NCBI GenBank assembly: GCA_003851245.1
Contig: BHEP01000008.1
Span: 1-64,000, forward strand
From: Bacteroidales bacterium
GTDB lineage: Bacteria; Bacteroidota; Bacteroidia; Bacteroidales; Azobacteroidaceae
Direction of reading: 5' to 3'
DNA: 64,000 bases
Position numbers and translations under genes: made by a program
Shown here: positions 27,797 through 36,691 of the stretch, one piece after another
How the letters are laid out: each line of letters starts with the position of its first letter
How positions within the stretch are numbered: the stretch's first letter is position 1
The notes under the pieces: generated by a model
What the model saw: only the letters and a program-made list of their open reading frames with translations
Told to the model about the DNA's origin: nothing
Databases searched by the model: none

Positions 27797-28939
27797 ATGA
27801 TGTGTACTAAGCGAAGTTATAAGGTAGGCTTGTCGGTGGACGTGCTTGATAAATTGGGTATTGATGATGAGCTTTGGTTGAAAGCTAGGGATGAAAAAAT
27901 ATTTTCGCTCATCAGTTATTTATTAGAAAAAGACAATAAGCGCTTTAGATTTGTAAGGGTTTTGGTACAGGATATTGTCGTTATTACTTACTTATTGGAC
28001 TTGCATCGTCTTCATCCAAAAAAATATTTATCTGACAAGAAAGGGATCTTGTCTTGTTTTACTAATAAAATATTAACTAAATGTGCTTTTATGACAGCCC
28101 ATAGCACTTGGTTGGTAATGTACGACAATAATCTCACTCTTTTCGACGACAAGTATTTTGTCAATAATAACAAGTTTGTGAGTCTTGCCGAAAGTCTAGC
28201 TTTAGTTGGTAAGAAATTGAATATTCGCTTGCTTAGTTTTCCTGTCAATAGGGCATTGAGCTCACAGAGCCAAGCTAAATTAAGCGCGCTAGGTTTTCAT
28301 ACATATGTGTCCGATTTTACTATGGAATTGATTGTCAATGACTCTTGGCATTGTTTCGACGATTACCTTAGCTCTTTGCGAACGAAGTATTATAAGCGGG
28401 CATTAGGAATTTTAAAAAGGGGTAGTACTTTGACTTACAGAGCTATGGACTTAGAAGAAATTCATTGTCGAGAAGAGCAACTTTACCAGCTTTATATGTC
28501 CGTGCTCCAAAAGCAGAGGTTTTATTCTGGTGTTGCCTACGAAGATCATTTCTCTATGCTCAAAAGTATTTACAATGATAATTTTGTGGTAGAAGGTGTC
28601 TTTGATGGGGAATGCTTACTTGCTTTCTTGACCTATTTCAAAAAAGATGGGGGCTTACTTATTCACTTTGTTGGCTTTGATTATGCCAATAATGAGAAAT
28701 ACTCTCTTTATTTTAATCTTCTTTTTAGATGCATTGATTTGGGTATTGGCATGGAGAGTAAATATATAAATTTTGGAAGAACATCACTAGATGCCAAAGC
28801 CAATTTGGGAGCCGTTGCCAAAGAGCAATCAATATTTGTTCGCACCAATGGGCTTGTATCTAGTTTGCGAACATATCTTGTAAGTTATTTCTCAGATTTG
28901 GAGGGACAGTCTTGGAAGCAGCGTAGGGCGCTTAAATAA
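27797..28939 (+). CDS. GNAT/FemAB-like acyltransferase-fold protein
   Basis: A 380-residue cytosolic protein. The C-terminal half (about 180-350) follows the GNAT/BioF2-like pattern: a substrate-side helix (DDYLSSLRTKYYKRALGI), then LAFLTYFKKDGGLLIHFVGFD, then KYINFGRTSLDAKANLGA, a motif common in Bacteroidota GNAT/FemAB-like proteins. The N-terminal half is unclear. By family it could transfer an acyl or aminoacyl group onto a cell-wall or lipid precursor, but the substrate cannot be read. It is a single gene ending 6 bp before the converging AraC gene. MM at the start leaves a one-codon ambiguity. Confidence 0.65.
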   Translation: MMCTKRSYKVGLSVDVLDKLGIDDELWLKARDEKIFSLISYLLEKDNKRFRFVRVLVQDIVVITYLLDLHRLHPKKYLSDKKGILSCFTNKILTKCAFMTAHSTWLVMYDNNLTLFDDKYFVNNNKFVSLAESLALVGKKLNIRLLSFPVNRALSSQSQAKLSALGFHTYVSDFTMELIVNDSWHCFDDYLSSLRTKYYKRALGILKRGSTLTYRAMDLEEIHCREEQLYQLYMSVLQKQRFYSGVAYEDHFSMLKSIYNDNFVVEGVFDGECLLAFLTYFKKDGGLLIHFVGFDYANNEKYSLYFNLLFRCIDLGIGMESKYINFGRTSLDAKANLGAVAKEQSIFVRTNGLVSSLRTYLVSYFSDLEGQSWKQRRALK

Positions 28940-28945
28940 GGGTTC

Positions 28946-29869
28946 TTACCAATTGCTAGAAGATCGTCCTTGTGTAAACTCTCTGTATTTTTTTGGAGTC
29001 ATGGCAGTTTTATTTTTGAATGCAGCAAAGAAATACGCTTCATTCTCCAGTCCCATTTCAAAGAAAATTTCTTTGATGGTGAGGTTTGAATTGGTAAGCA
29101 TTTCTTTGACTTTTTGTATTCTAAGTGCCAATATATATTGTGAGGGCGAGAAGCCCGTATGTTCTTTAAACATCTTTCTAAACCAAGAATATCCCATGTT
29201 TAAATCTTTGGCAATTGTTTGCGGACTAATTTTTTCCCCAAGGCTGTTGATCATAATTATTTTGGCCTTATTTATTTGGTCGTTAAGTTGCGAATCTTCA
29301 AACAAGGCTTGTTTGTCGAGGGAATAGGCCAGGCCTAGAAGGTGGTTGACGATGCCCGCGAGCATTTGTTGGAAGCCAGATTTCTGTTCGGCAGCAATTT
29401 TGATAGCTTGCTTGTAGAGCTGTACTATTTCTTCTCGAATATTTACTTCAAAAATAGGTTTCTGCGGACTAAAGAATCCATTTTTAACCCTGTTGTCAAT
29501 ATTTGTACCTTTAAATCCTATCCAATATTCATCCCATCCATGGGCAGCGTTGGGCATGTAATTGTGCCACTCTCCAGGAAAAAGGAGAAACATATTTCCT
29601 TCTTGTATGGAGTATTGCTTTCCTTGCTGAGAGATAAATTTTCCGCTACCTCTGGTTATATATAGAAGTTGGTATTCGTCCAATATACGCCCCTTTTTGG
29701 TAGAAAAAAGGTAGCGACTAGGATGGTTGGTTTGCGGATATGCCGAATATGGTTTTATTTGCTGATGCCCTACAGAGTGTATGCTGAGTCCCCAAAGAAA
29801 GTCAGATTCATTGACAATGAGGTATTTAAATAGAGGATCATTTTTAATCAGTGCTTTTGGCCTTGTCAT
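28946..29869 (-). CDS. AraC/XylS-family transcriptional regulator
   Basis: I start at MTRPKALIKN (29869), giving 307 residues. A 17-residue longer form is possible from 29920. The N-terminal cupin-like ligand domain (about 50-170, with GSGKFISQQGKQYSIQEGNMFLLFPGEWHNY) is followed by two AraC helix-turn-helix motifs (about 200-300, with SPQTIAKDLNMGYSWFRKMFKEHTGFSPSQYI and ending NKTAMTPKKYRE). The ligand domain resembles sugar-responsive members. No sugar gene is next to it, so its targets are unknown. It is monocistronic and converges on the acetyltransferase-like gene. Confidence 0.92.
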   Translation of the reverse strand: MTRPKALIKNDPLFKYLIVNESDFLWGLSIHSVGHQQIKPYSAYPQTNHPSRYLFSTKKGRILDEYQLLYITRGSGKFISQQGKQYSIQEGNMFLLFPGEWHNYMPNAAHGWDEYWIGFKGTNIDNRVKNGFFSPQKPIFEVNIREEIVQLYKQAIKIAAEQKSGFQQMLAGIVNHLLGLAYSLDKQALFEDSQLNDQINKAKIIMINSLGEKISPQTIAKDLNMGYSWFRKMFKEHTGFSPSQYILALRIQKVKEMLTNSNLTIKEIFFEMGLENEAYFFAAFKNKTAMTPKKYREFTQGRSSSNW

Positions 29870-29910
29870 AATTCTCTTCGATATGTAGCTTTGAGGTAAG
29901 AACAATAAAG

Positions 29911-29945
29911 CAACAGACACAAATAGAATTTATTTGCGCCTGTTG
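29911..29945. terminator. Inverted repeat between the SPOR gene and araC
   Basis: Outer arms CAACAG/CTGTTG and inner arms CAAATA/TATTTG flank a GAATT loop, with a partly mismatched three-base step. Minus-strand transcripts from the SPOR gene would read through it into a short T-rich stretch. It fits a weak terminator. Confidence 0.5.
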
Positions 29946-29959
29946 TTTTTAGATGTTTA

Positions 29960-30439
29960 TTAGTATTGTTCGAGTAGCCAAGCGTCTTTAAAGTCGGGGC
30001 TATATTCTATTTTAATATCATTTCTTGACTGTGCTGCCGATGCTTTGTCGTCGAAACTTGCAACGATAACTCTATACATTCCTTTTTCATTTTGAGCAAC
30101 GAGGGCTTTGTATCCATCATCTTTCATGCGTTCACATAGAGAGGTGGCATTTGTTTTGTTGGTAAAACTGCCAACAACAACACTGAATTTTTTTAGATGC
30201 GAACCATTCTCGTCAATGGCTGTAACCTTTTCTTTCTGAAAGGATGCGTTTGAGGGTGTTTCTGCCTTGGGTTTTGATACAGCTGTTATTTCTTCAACTT
30301 CTTTATATTTATCATCTTGAATTTCTTTTTCTTTTGCTTTCTCATAAGCTGCTTTGTATGCACTTTCTTTCGACTTACAAGAATTTAAGGAGAAGAGCAA
30401 ACTTAAGGCTATCCCACACAATACAATTTTTAATTTCAT
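29960..30439 (-). CDS. SPOR-domain lipoprotein
   Basis: A 159-residue outer-envelope lipoprotein. The signal ends in lipobox LNSC (Cys at about 21), followed by a charged, lysine/glutamate-rich linker (about 22-75) and a C-terminal SPOR domain (about 82-157, with FSVVVGSFTNKTNATSLCERM and YRVIVASFDDKASA). SPOR domains bind denuded septal peptidoglycan, so it probably localises at the division site. A -7 box lies 35 bp upstream. It is monocistronic, and no division gene is adjacent. Confidence 0.9.
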   Translation of the reverse strand: MKLKIVLCGIALSLLFSLNSCKSKESAYKAAYEKAKEKEIQDDKYKEVEEITAVSKPKAETPSNASFQKEKVTAIDENGSHLKKFSVVVGSFTNKTNATSLCERMKDDGYKALVAQNEKGMYRVIVASFDDKASAAQSRNDIKIEYSPDFKDAWLLEQY

Positions 30440-30473
30440 AATCTATAGCTATATTAATATTATTATTATTCGA

Positions 30474-30481
30474 CAAATGTA
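30474..30481 (-). promoter_or_regulatory. Promoter -7 box of the SPOR lipoprotein
   Basis: The minus strand reads TACATTTG (TAnnTTTG), 34 bp upstream of the ATG at 30439. Confidence 0.45.
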
Positions 30482-30486
30482 ATGAT

Positions 30487-30972
30487 TTAAAACTTCTCAA
30501 AAAAGTATTTATCATCTGTAGTGCTTAAATTAAGCTGCTTTCTCTTAATTTGATCAATTTTGAACATTTTGGCAAGCGTATCTTGTCCCATGCCATCACT
30601 TCCAATGGTATGCCAATCAATAAAATTGAAGTCCACATTCTGTATGGGTTTGTTGTCTAAAAGAGCAGAATTGGTGAAAAGCTCCAAGTAAATTGAATCC
30701 TGATCTTGGAAAGTGTAGTATCCAAATATTTCAAGGAGGCTATCTTTTTTAGTGTATATTTGATAAGAAAAGATATTGTTTTGGAAATTGAAATATACGG
30801 TATCTACCTTCTGTTGAGTATTTCCACTGCTCATCGTTTTTAGTTGCCATTTGCCCTGAAACATTGCATTTTCTCCTTCCACATCAAGAAATATTTTGTC
30901 GCAGGCAGTTGATGCTATAAGCAAAAACGAAATAATAAATACTAGGGATTTCACCTTTATAATATCTCTCAT
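30487..30972 (-). CDS. Lipocalin-like lipoprotein at the end of the his operon
   Basis: A 161-residue lipoprotein. The signal peptide ends in a lipobox-like IASTAC (Cys at about 24). The mature part looks like a small beta-barrel ([14 protein letters not shown], then alternating strands such as [16 protein letters not shown] and [16 protein letters not shown]), similar in pattern to Bacteroidota lipocalin-like proteins. Its ATG overlaps the hisB stop as ATGA, so it is translated from the his transcript. A link to histidine synthesis is not expected from its type. The overlap may be just compact packing. Confidence 0.7.
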   Translation of the reverse strand: MRDIIKVKSLVFIISFLLIASTACDKIFLDVEGENAMFQGKWQLKTMSSGNTQQKVDTVYFNFQNNIFSYQIYTKKDSLLEIFGYYTFQDQDSIYLELFTNSALLDNKPIQNVDFNFIDWHTIGSDGMGQDTLAKMFKIDQIKRKQLNLSTTDDKYFFEKF

Positions 30973-32096
30973 AATATACCCTTTGTACTTGGCAATTCGT
31001 ATTGAAATATATCTCTCTTTATTGCCATTTTTATAGAACGCGCAAAAGCCTTGAAAATACCTTCTATTTTGTGGTGTTCATTTTCTCCTTCTGCTCTAAT
31101 GTTTAGGTTCATTTTTGCTGCGTCGCTCAGGGATTTGAAAAAATGTACAAACATCTCCGTTGGCATGTCTCCAACTTTTTCGCGTGCAAACTTAGCATCC
31201 CATACCAGCCAGGGGCGACCACCAAAATCCAAGGACATGCTGCACAGGCAATCGTCCATTGGTAGAGAATATCCATAGCGTTCTATGCCTCTTTTGTTGC
31301 CCAAAGCTTCTAGCAAGGCTTCGCCCAAGGCTATGCCTGTATCTTCTATGGTGTGGTGTTCGTCTACCTCAAGATCGCCTTTAACCCTGATTGTCAAGTT
31401 GATACCTGCATGTTTTCCTATTTGCTCAAGCATGTGATCAAAGAAATGTAGTCCGGTGCTTATTTCGCACTTTCCAGCTCCGTCGAGGTCGATTTCTACA
31501 AAAATATCTGTCTCGTGTGTTGTGCGTTGCACAATAGATTTTCTTTCTTTGGCAAAAATAATTTCTGCAATTGCATTCCAATCAGTGCTTATGAGTGCGC
31601 AAATGGGTATTAAATGCTTGTTGTCGTTGAGCAGCTCTTCCTTATTTAGGAGTATTGCCTTGCATCCAAGATTTTTGGCGAGCTCTACATCCGAAAGTCT
31701 GTCGCCAATTACGAATGAGTTTTCAAGGTCGTAGTCTTGAGTCATATATTTTCCCAGCATTCCTGTTTTGGGCTTGCGGGTAGGAGCATTGTCTTGAGCA
31801 AAGGAACGGTCTATTAGTATGTCGTCGAAAGTTATTCCTTCGTTTTCAAATACTTGCAGCATCTTGTTGTGTGCTGGCCAGAAGGTGTTTTCGGGAAATG
31901 ACTTTGTGCCCAAGCCATCTTGATTACTAACCATCACAAACTCAAAATTTGTGTTGCTACGTATAAAATACAAATTGCGAATTACCTTGGGGTAAAATTC
32001 CAATTTCTCTAGGCTATCTAATTGGTAGTCTAGTGGTGGTTCTATCACCAAAGTGCCATCTCTATCAATGAATAAGACTATTTTTTTTTCTTGCAT
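30969..32096 (-). CDS. hisB: Bifunctional histidinol-phosphatase / imidazoleglycerol-phosphate dehydratase
   Basis: A 375-residue fusion catalysing steps 6 and 8 of histidine synthesis. The N-terminal HAD phosphatase (about 1-165) starts [13 protein letters not shown]. The C-terminal IGPD domain (about 185-375) has [31 protein letters not shown] and [16 protein letters not shown], the metal-binding histidines. The length matches the enterobacterial/Bacteroidota fusion. It is fourth in the hisG-D-C-B order and overlaps the lipoprotein gene by 4 bp. hisH, hisA, hisF and hisI are not in this window. Confidence 0.96.
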   Translation of the reverse strand: MQEKKIVLFIDRDGTLVIEPPLDYQLDSLEKLEFYPKVIRNLYFIRSNTNFEFVMVSNQDGLGTKSFPENTFWPAHNKMLQVFENEGITFDDILIDRSFAQDNAPTRKPKTGMLGKYMTQDYDLENSFVIGDRLSDVELAKNLGCKAILLNKEELLNDNKHLIPICALISTDWNAIAEIIFAKERKSIVQRTTHETDIFVEIDLDGAGKCEISTGLHFFDHMLEQIGKHAGINLTIRVKGDLEVDEHHTIEDTGIALGEALLEALGNKRGIERYGYSLPMDDCLCSMSLDFGGRPWLVWDAKFAREKVGDMPTEMFVHFFKSLSDAAKMNLNIRAEGENEHHKIEGIFKAFARSIKMAIKRDIFQYELPSTKGIL

Positions 32097-32147
32097 ACCG
32101 TACTTGTAATTTATTGGCTATACTAATAAGAGCGTTCTTTTCTTGTA

Positions 32148-33188
32148 TTATTTTTTTGAAGGATATTCCCTAAGAGCTTCAATCAAAGAATGATTCTCTT
32201 CTTTGGATCCTACCGTGATTCGCAAACAATTTAGGCATAGGGAAACAGAGTTTCTATTGCGCACAATGATTCCTTTGTGCACTAAAAATTGGTAAATGCT
32301 ATTGGCATCCTCTACCTTTACCAGTAAGAAGTTGGCATCGGAGGGGTATATTCTTTCTACTAAGGACAGCGACGACAGTTCTTTGTGGAGGTCTAAGCGC
32401 TGGTTTGTCAATGCCTTGACCCATTCTTCTACTTCTTTATATTTGGATATGCTCACCAATGCCTGGTTTTGAGTGAGCATATTTATGTTGTAAGGATATT
32501 TAACCTTGTTGAGTAGATCAATTATTTCGGCAGAGGCGAAAGCCATTCCTAGCCTAATTGCCGCACTAGCCCAAGCTTTGGAGAGTGTTTGTAGAACTAT
32601 CAAATTTGGGTGCTGCTCAATGATTTCTAAGAACGAGCTTTGCGAAGAAAAATCAATATATGCCTCGTCTATCACCACTATACCCTCAAATTCTTGAAGA
32701 GTTTTAAGTATTTCTTCTCTGTCTAAGGAGTTGCCTGTAGGGTTGTTGGGCGAACAAAGGAAAATAATTTTTGTCTGTTCGTTGCATCCCTGCAGGAGTT
32801 TATTGCTTGAAAACTGAAAGTTTTCGTCGAGCAATACTTTTCTATATTCTACATTGTTTATATCTGCTGCTACCTTATACATGCCATAAGTTGGGTCTAT
32901 AGCAAGGATATTGTCTATCGAAGGTTCACAAAAAACTTTAATGATTAGGTCTATGGGCTCATCGCTGCCATTGCCTAAAAATATCTGCTGTTTGGCAACT
33001 TTCTTTATTTTTTCCAAGGCCTCTTTGAGCTTCCATTGCAGGGGGTCGGGATAGCGATTTAGGGGGGCGTTGTATGGATTTTCGTTGGCATCTAAATAAA
33101 TAGAGGCCTCTCCTTTAAATTCGTTTCTTGCAGTAGAATAGGGTTTTAGGTCCCATATATTTTTGCGTACCAAGGCTTTTAAGTTCAT
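32148..33188 (-). CDS. hisC: Histidinol-phosphate aminotransferase
   Basis: A 346-residue class I/II PLP aminotransferase converting imidazole-acetol phosphate to histidinol phosphate. Conserved stretches include [19 protein letters not shown], the NPTGN turn, and the PLP lysine in [16 protein letters not shown] (about 205-220). The length is normal. It starts 4 bp after hisD, so it is translationally close. 51 bp separate it from hisB, with no terminator seen. Confidence 0.96.
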   Translation of the reverse strand: MNLKALVRKNIWDLKPYSTARNEFKGEASIYLDANENPYNAPLNRYPDPLQWKLKEALEKIKKVAKQQIFLGNGSDEPIDLIIKVFCEPSIDNILAIDPTYGMYKVAADINNVEYRKVLLDENFQFSSNKLLQGCNEQTKIIFLCSPNNPTGNSLDREEILKTLQEFEGIVVIDEAYIDFSSQSSFLEIIEQHPNLIVLQTLSKAWASAAIRLGMAFASAEIIDLLNKVKYPYNINMLTQNQALVSISKYKEVEEWVKALTNQRLDLHKELSSLSLVERIYPSDANFLLVKVEDANSIYQFLVHKGIIVRNRNSVSLCLNCLRITVGSKEENHSLIEALREYPSKK

Positions 33189-33192
33189 AATA

Positions 33193-34473
33193 TCAATATT
33201 TGAGTCTTAGTGTTACCGCATTTTTATGGGCAAAGAGTCCTTCATGTTCCGCCATTATTTCTATTGAACTACCAATATTATGTATGCCTTCTTTAGAAAT
33301 TTCTTGGAAGGTAATTTTCTTAAGGAAGCTATCGAGGTTTACCCCACTATAGGCTGTGGCATAAGCATTTGTGGGCAATGTGTGATTGGTGCCTGAGGCG
33401 TAATCGCCAGCACTTTCGGGGCTGTAATGCCCAAGAAACACGGAGCCAGCATTGAGTATTCTATCGGCAAAATCTGAGTAATCTTCAGTTTCAATAATCA
33501 AATGTTCGGGCGCATAGGTATTGCTTAGTTCCACAATTTCTTTCTTGCTATGTAGCAAAATGAACTTGCTATTTGTGAGGGCTATACTTGCCAAGTGCTT
33601 GCGCGGCAGCACTTGCAATTGTTGTTCAATTTCATTGATGGTATTTAGTAGTACTTTCTCGGAGGTCGATACCAATATAACCTGACTGTCGGCTCCATGT
33701 TCGGCTTGCGACAATAAATCGGCGGCAACAAAGGCCGGATTGGCCGATTCGTCGGCAATGACAAGCACTTCAGAGGGTCCTGCAGGCATATCTATTGCCA
33801 CATCTTTGAGATTTACTTGTTGCTTGGCACTTGTTACGTATTGATTGCCAGGACCAAAAATTTTATAGACCTTGGGCACACTTTCTGTTCCGTAGGCCAT
33901 GGCGGCAATGGCTTGTATGCCTCCAATCTTAAATATTTTATTGATACCCGTTTCTTTGGCAGCAAATAGTATGGCAGGATTAATTTTGCCTTCCGTATTT
34001 GGAGGAGAGCATAAAATAATCTCCTTGCAGCCAGCTATTTTAGCAGGTATGGCGAGCATCAGTACCGTGGAGAATAGGGGGGCAGTGCCTCCGGGAATAT
34101 ATAAGCCAACTTTTTCTATGCCAACAGATTTTTGCCAGCAAAGCACTCCAGGCATGGTTTCTATTTTTGTAGTCTCTGTTTTTTGAGATTCGTGGAAGCA
34201 TGTAATGTTTCTTATTGCAAGACGAATTGCGGACTTCAAATCTTCCGCGATTAATTCTTCGCAAGCATTGATCTCTTCTATAGAAACACTTAAATCATCC
34301 AAATCAACATTGTCAAATTCTTTTTCGTAGGCTTTAATAGCCTTGTCGCCTCCTTCTTTTACTTTGGAGAGAACCGATGCAACTATTTGGTCTAAATTTT
34401 CATTGTCAAGACAAGGGCGTTGCAATATTTTTTTCCAAGTCTCGGGAGCTGGGTTTCTTATTATTTCTATCAT
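33193..34473 (-). CDS. hisD: Histidinol dehydrogenase
   Basis: A 426-residue zinc- and NAD-dependent enzyme performing the last two oxidations to histidine. Seen: [42 protein letters not shown], the zinc/catalytic region [19 protein letters not shown], and GTNHTLPT near the C-terminus. The length matches the family. It lies 18 bp after hisG in the operon. Confidence 0.97.
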   Translation of the reverse strand: MIEIIRNPAPETWKKILQRPCLDNENLDQIVASVLSKVKEGGDKAIKAYEKEFDNVDLDDLSVSIEEINACEELIAEDLKSAIRLAIRNITCFHESQKTETTKIETMPGVLCWQKSVGIEKVGLYIPGGTAPLFSTVLMLAIPAKIAGCKEIILCSPPNTEGKINPAILFAAKETGINKIFKIGGIQAIAAMAYGTESVPKVYKIFGPGNQYVTSAKQQVNLKDVAIDMPAGPSEVLVIADESANPAFVAADLLSQAEHGADSQVILVSTSEKVLLNTINEIEQQLQVLPRKHLASIALTNSKFILLHSKKEIVELSNTYAPEHLIIETEDYSDFADRILNAGSVFLGHYSPESAGDYASGTNHTLPTNAYATAYSGVNLDSFLKKITFQEISKEGIHNIGSSIEIMAEHEGLFAHKNAVTLRLKY

Positions 34474-34491
34474 CGTCTTAAAGAGTAGTTT

Positions 34492-35343
34492 TTAAAGGAT
34501 CATTTTCTCTATGGGGATTACCAATATGCCTTCAGCACCCAATACTTTCAATTTCCCAATAATTTCCCAGAAGCGTTTTTCATTGATTACAGCCTGTATG
34601 GAGCTCCATCCTTCTTGCGCCAAAGGCACTACTGTGGGGCTGCGCATGCCTGGAAGGAGGGCAAAGATTTCTTCCAAAGCGTTGTTGGGCGCATTGAGCA
34701 AGATGTATTTCTTGTCTTCGGCTGTTTGTACGGCTTCAATTCTAAAAATTAGTTCTGCCAGTATCTCTTGTTTCTCTTTATTTAATTTGGGGTTGGCTAT
34801 AAGAAGGGCTTCAGATTTCATTACAACTTCTACCTCTTTGAGGTGATTGCTTATCAGGGTACTTCCAGAACTTACAATATCAAATATAGCGTCGGCCAAG
34901 CCTATGCCTGGAGCAATTTCTACAGAGCCGCTAATGAGGTGGATTTCTGCCTTAATGGCATTTTTCTTTAAGAAAGCCTTGAGAATCTCGGGGTAGGATG
35001 TTGCAATTGTTTTGCCAGAAAACCAGTTTAGATTTTGATAATCATGCTCTTTGGGTATTGCCATAGACAATCTGCATTTGCTAAAACCTAGGCGTTTGAT
35101 AATATCTGCTGCCTGGCTTTTCTCTACAAATTCATTTTCACCAACCACGCCTACATCTGCCACTCCACTTGCTACGGATTGAGGAATGTCGTCGTCTCGC
35201 AAAAAAAGCAACTCTACGGGAAAGGATTTGGAAGGGACAAGCAAACTTCTTTTGCCAGAAACTAGTTTTATTCCTGCTTCATTTAGTAATGCCATTGTTT
35301 CCTCAAACAATCTACCTTTGGCTTGTACTGCAATTCTTAACAT
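34492..35343 (-). CDS. hisG: ATP phosphoribosyltransferase, long form
   Basis: I start at MLRIAVQAKGRLFEE (35343), giving 283 residues. An in-frame start 17 codons further up is not family-like. The long form carries the C-terminal ACT-like regulatory domain (about 210-283, with LPGMRSPTVVPLAQEGWSSIQAVINE) that binds histidine for feedback inhibition. The catalytic domain includes GVADVGVVGENEF and the PRPP loop DIVSSGSTL. It is the first gene of the operon hisG-hisD-hisC-hisB-lipoprotein and has a strong promoter 93 bp upstream. Confidence 0.96.
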   Translation of the reverse strand: MLRIAVQAKGRLFEETMALLNEAGIKLVSGKRSLLVPSKSFPVELLFLRDDDIPQSVASGVADVGVVGENEFVEKSQAADIIKRLGFSKCRLSMAIPKEHDYQNLNWFSGKTIATSYPEILKAFLKKNAIKAEIHLISGSVEIAPGIGLADAIFDIVSSGSTLISNHLKEVEVVMKSEALLIANPKLNKEKQEILAELIFRIEAVQTAEDKKYILLNAPNNALEEIFALLPGMRSPTVVPLAQEGWSSIQAVINEKRFWEIIGKLKVLGAEGILVIPIEKMIL

Positions 35344-35435
35344 ATCTATAGTGTTTATATTATTGTAAAAATATTGTAGGGAGTGAACATACATATAAGT
35401 CTATTTTATCAGACCTCTACTTTATATTAATAATA

Positions 35436-35470
35436 CAAAGATATTAGATTAATGTTGTAATATCAACAAA
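35436..35470 (-). promoter_or_regulatory. Promoter of the his operon
   Basis: On the minus strand a TTTG/TTG -33 element (35464-35470) is followed after about 20 bases by TATCTTTG (35443-35436), a perfect -7 box. It is the best complete promoter in the window and leaves a leader of about 85 bases before hisG. I saw no histidine-rich leader peptide or attenuator. Confidence 0.7.
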
Positions 35471-35551
35471 AACAATACTTTTTATAGTTGTTCCTTATAA
35501 ATAGTTGTGGCCTTGGCTCGTCAAGAGTTTGTGAAGATTGGCATAACTATC

Positions 35552-35692
35552 AGCTAGAACAGTCGTCGACATTAGCTAGAATAGTCGTCAATACCAGCTA
35601 GAACAGTCGTCGACATCAGCTAGAATAGTCGCCAATATCAGCTAGAACAGTCGTAAACATCGTCTAGAACAGTCGCCAATATCAGCTAGAAT
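35552..35692. repeat. 22-bp tandem repeat, six units plus a partial, with an alternating 44-bp superstructure
   Basis: Six exact-length 22-bp units start at 35552, 35574, 35596, 35618, 35640 and 35662. A seventh, partial unit begins at 35684. Five of the six open with AGCTAGAA(C/T)AGTCG and the sixth with GTCTAGAA. Odd units have C and a tail like TCGACAT. Even units tend to T and tails like YCAATAYC, giving a 44-bp higher-order period. Units contain CTAG and, in two copies, GTCGAC. No spacers separate units. The array fills the middle of the 438-bp gene-free stretch 35344-35781. The rest of that stretch holds the his promoter (35436-35470) and a terminator (35728-35762), and nothing else I can identify. 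Confidence 0.92.
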
Positions 35693-35727
35693 ATATGTTC
35701 ATAAGTGTATAAAATGGCTTATACAAA

Positions 35728-35762
35728 AATAAGGACTGCTTCTATAAGAAGTAGTCCTTATT
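35728..35762 (-). terminator. Hairpin terminator of the HU/DUF4469 gene
   Basis: A 16-bp stem with one G-U pair: arms AATAAGGACTGCTTCT and AGAAGTAGTCCTTATT around an ATA loop, 20 bp past the stop codon. On the minus strand it runs into a short T stretch. Confidence 0.85.
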
Positions 35763-35781
35763 AGGAAATAATAATAATTGC

Positions 35782-36525
35782 TCACATAACAGTGAGTACC
35801 TTGTTGAGTATGCTGCTACGAGAAGATTTTAGTGGAGCTCCTCCTCCTGAGTATTGTGTTACTACTTCTACCTCATAGTCTCCGGCATTGAGTGCTGGTA
35901 TGATAAAGATAAGTTCGGAGGGGTTGTTGGTGGCAACTTCTTTTATCGAAACAGCTGTTTTTATACCATCGGCTAGTGCGATAAAAAAGATGCCAATATC
36001 CGATAGATTGCCAGTGATTTTTATTTTGCTTCCTGCAAGTTTGAGGATGTGCCCCGGGCTCAATGTGTCGTTTGTTGTTGCTGTTTTTACGTCAAAGACC
36101 TGTCCAATGAATGGACCTGTTTCGGCTACTCCTAGCAGGTCTACTTCGATATCGGGTATCATGCTGCGCATTATTTCGCCTTGTCGAAACTGAAAGCTTA
36201 CGTTGTGTTTCTCTTTGTTGAAAGTTTCGGTAGGACTTTCAAATACTCCTTTTATGTTGGTGCTGGCAAGAAAATAGCCTGTGTTTATACTAAAACCGTC
36301 GGCTAGTCGGTATGCCATTTCTTTGAAAAAAAGTATTGCGTTGGCCTCCATGGCTGCAGCGGTGGTGTGTGCTCCTCCTCGGGCTACGGCGCTTTCGCAT
36401 ATGTCGGCTATCGACATGGAGCGTTCGCTAATTGTGCGTGCCGAAAAATCGTTAGGGCTTGCTGTTAGCATGTTGGGGTAAAGGTATGCCTTTACTCGGT
36501 GTCTGAACTTAAATTCTTTTTTCAT
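35782..36525 (-). CDS. HU/IHF-like DNA-binding domain protein with C-terminal DUF4469
   Basis: A 247-residue protein. The N-terminal part (about 1-125) follows the Bacteroidota HU-like DNA-binding pattern: DICESAVARGGAHTTAAAM, then AILFFKEMAYRLADGFSINTGYF. The C-terminal part (about 140-247) is an Ig-like DUF4469 domain, ending in ELIFIIPALNAGDYEVEVVTQYS. I know the family as a conserved Bacteroidales nucleoid-type protein of unsettled function. It stands alone, with a clean hairpin terminator downstream. It is flanked by the two most striking repeat arrays of the window (22-bp at 35552 and 13-bp at 36555). I see no clear -7 box in the spacer upstream. Confidence 0.85.
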   Translation of the reverse strand: MKKEFKFRHRVKAYLYPNMLTASPNDFSARTISERSMSIADICESAVARGGAHTTAAAMEANAILFFKEMAYRLADGFSINTGYFLASTNIKGVFESPTETFNKEKHNVSFQFRQGEIMRSMIPDIEVDLLGVAETGPFIGQVFDVKTATTNDTLSPGHILKLAGSKIKITGNLSDIGIFFIALADGIKTAVSIKEVATNNPSELIFIIPALNAGDYEVEVVTQYSGGGAPLKSSRSSILNKVLTVM

Positions 36526-36554
36526 GATCGTATCTATTAAATTGTTAATGACTT

Positions 36555-36615
36555 AGGTGTCTTGCTTGGGTGTCTTGCTTAGCTATCTTGCTTAGCTACC
36601 TTACATACCTTGCAT
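36555..36615. repeat. 13-bp tandem repeat upstream of the HU/DUF4469 gene
   Basis: AGGTGTCTTGCTT, GGGTGTCTTGCTT, AGCTATCTTGCTT and AGCTACCTTACAT tile 36555-36606, followed by a partial ACCTTGCAT. Units decay from left to right. It lies in the 5' region of the minus-strand HU/DUF4469 gene, 30 bp before its ATG. Confidence 0.8.
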
Positions 36616-36691
36616 ACAATATATAACAATATACGAGTCTGAATTGTTTAGGACATCGAGTTAATGTTTGTTAATTCATAGGGCTTGGTAC

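Noticed and set aside
35552-35692. CRISPR array
   Set aside because: Units follow each other with no spacers, the unit is only 22 bp, and no cas gene is present.
35552-35692. A repeat-coding peptide
   Set aside because: The 22-bp unit is not a multiple of three and I see no long open frame across it, so it should not encode a repeat protein.
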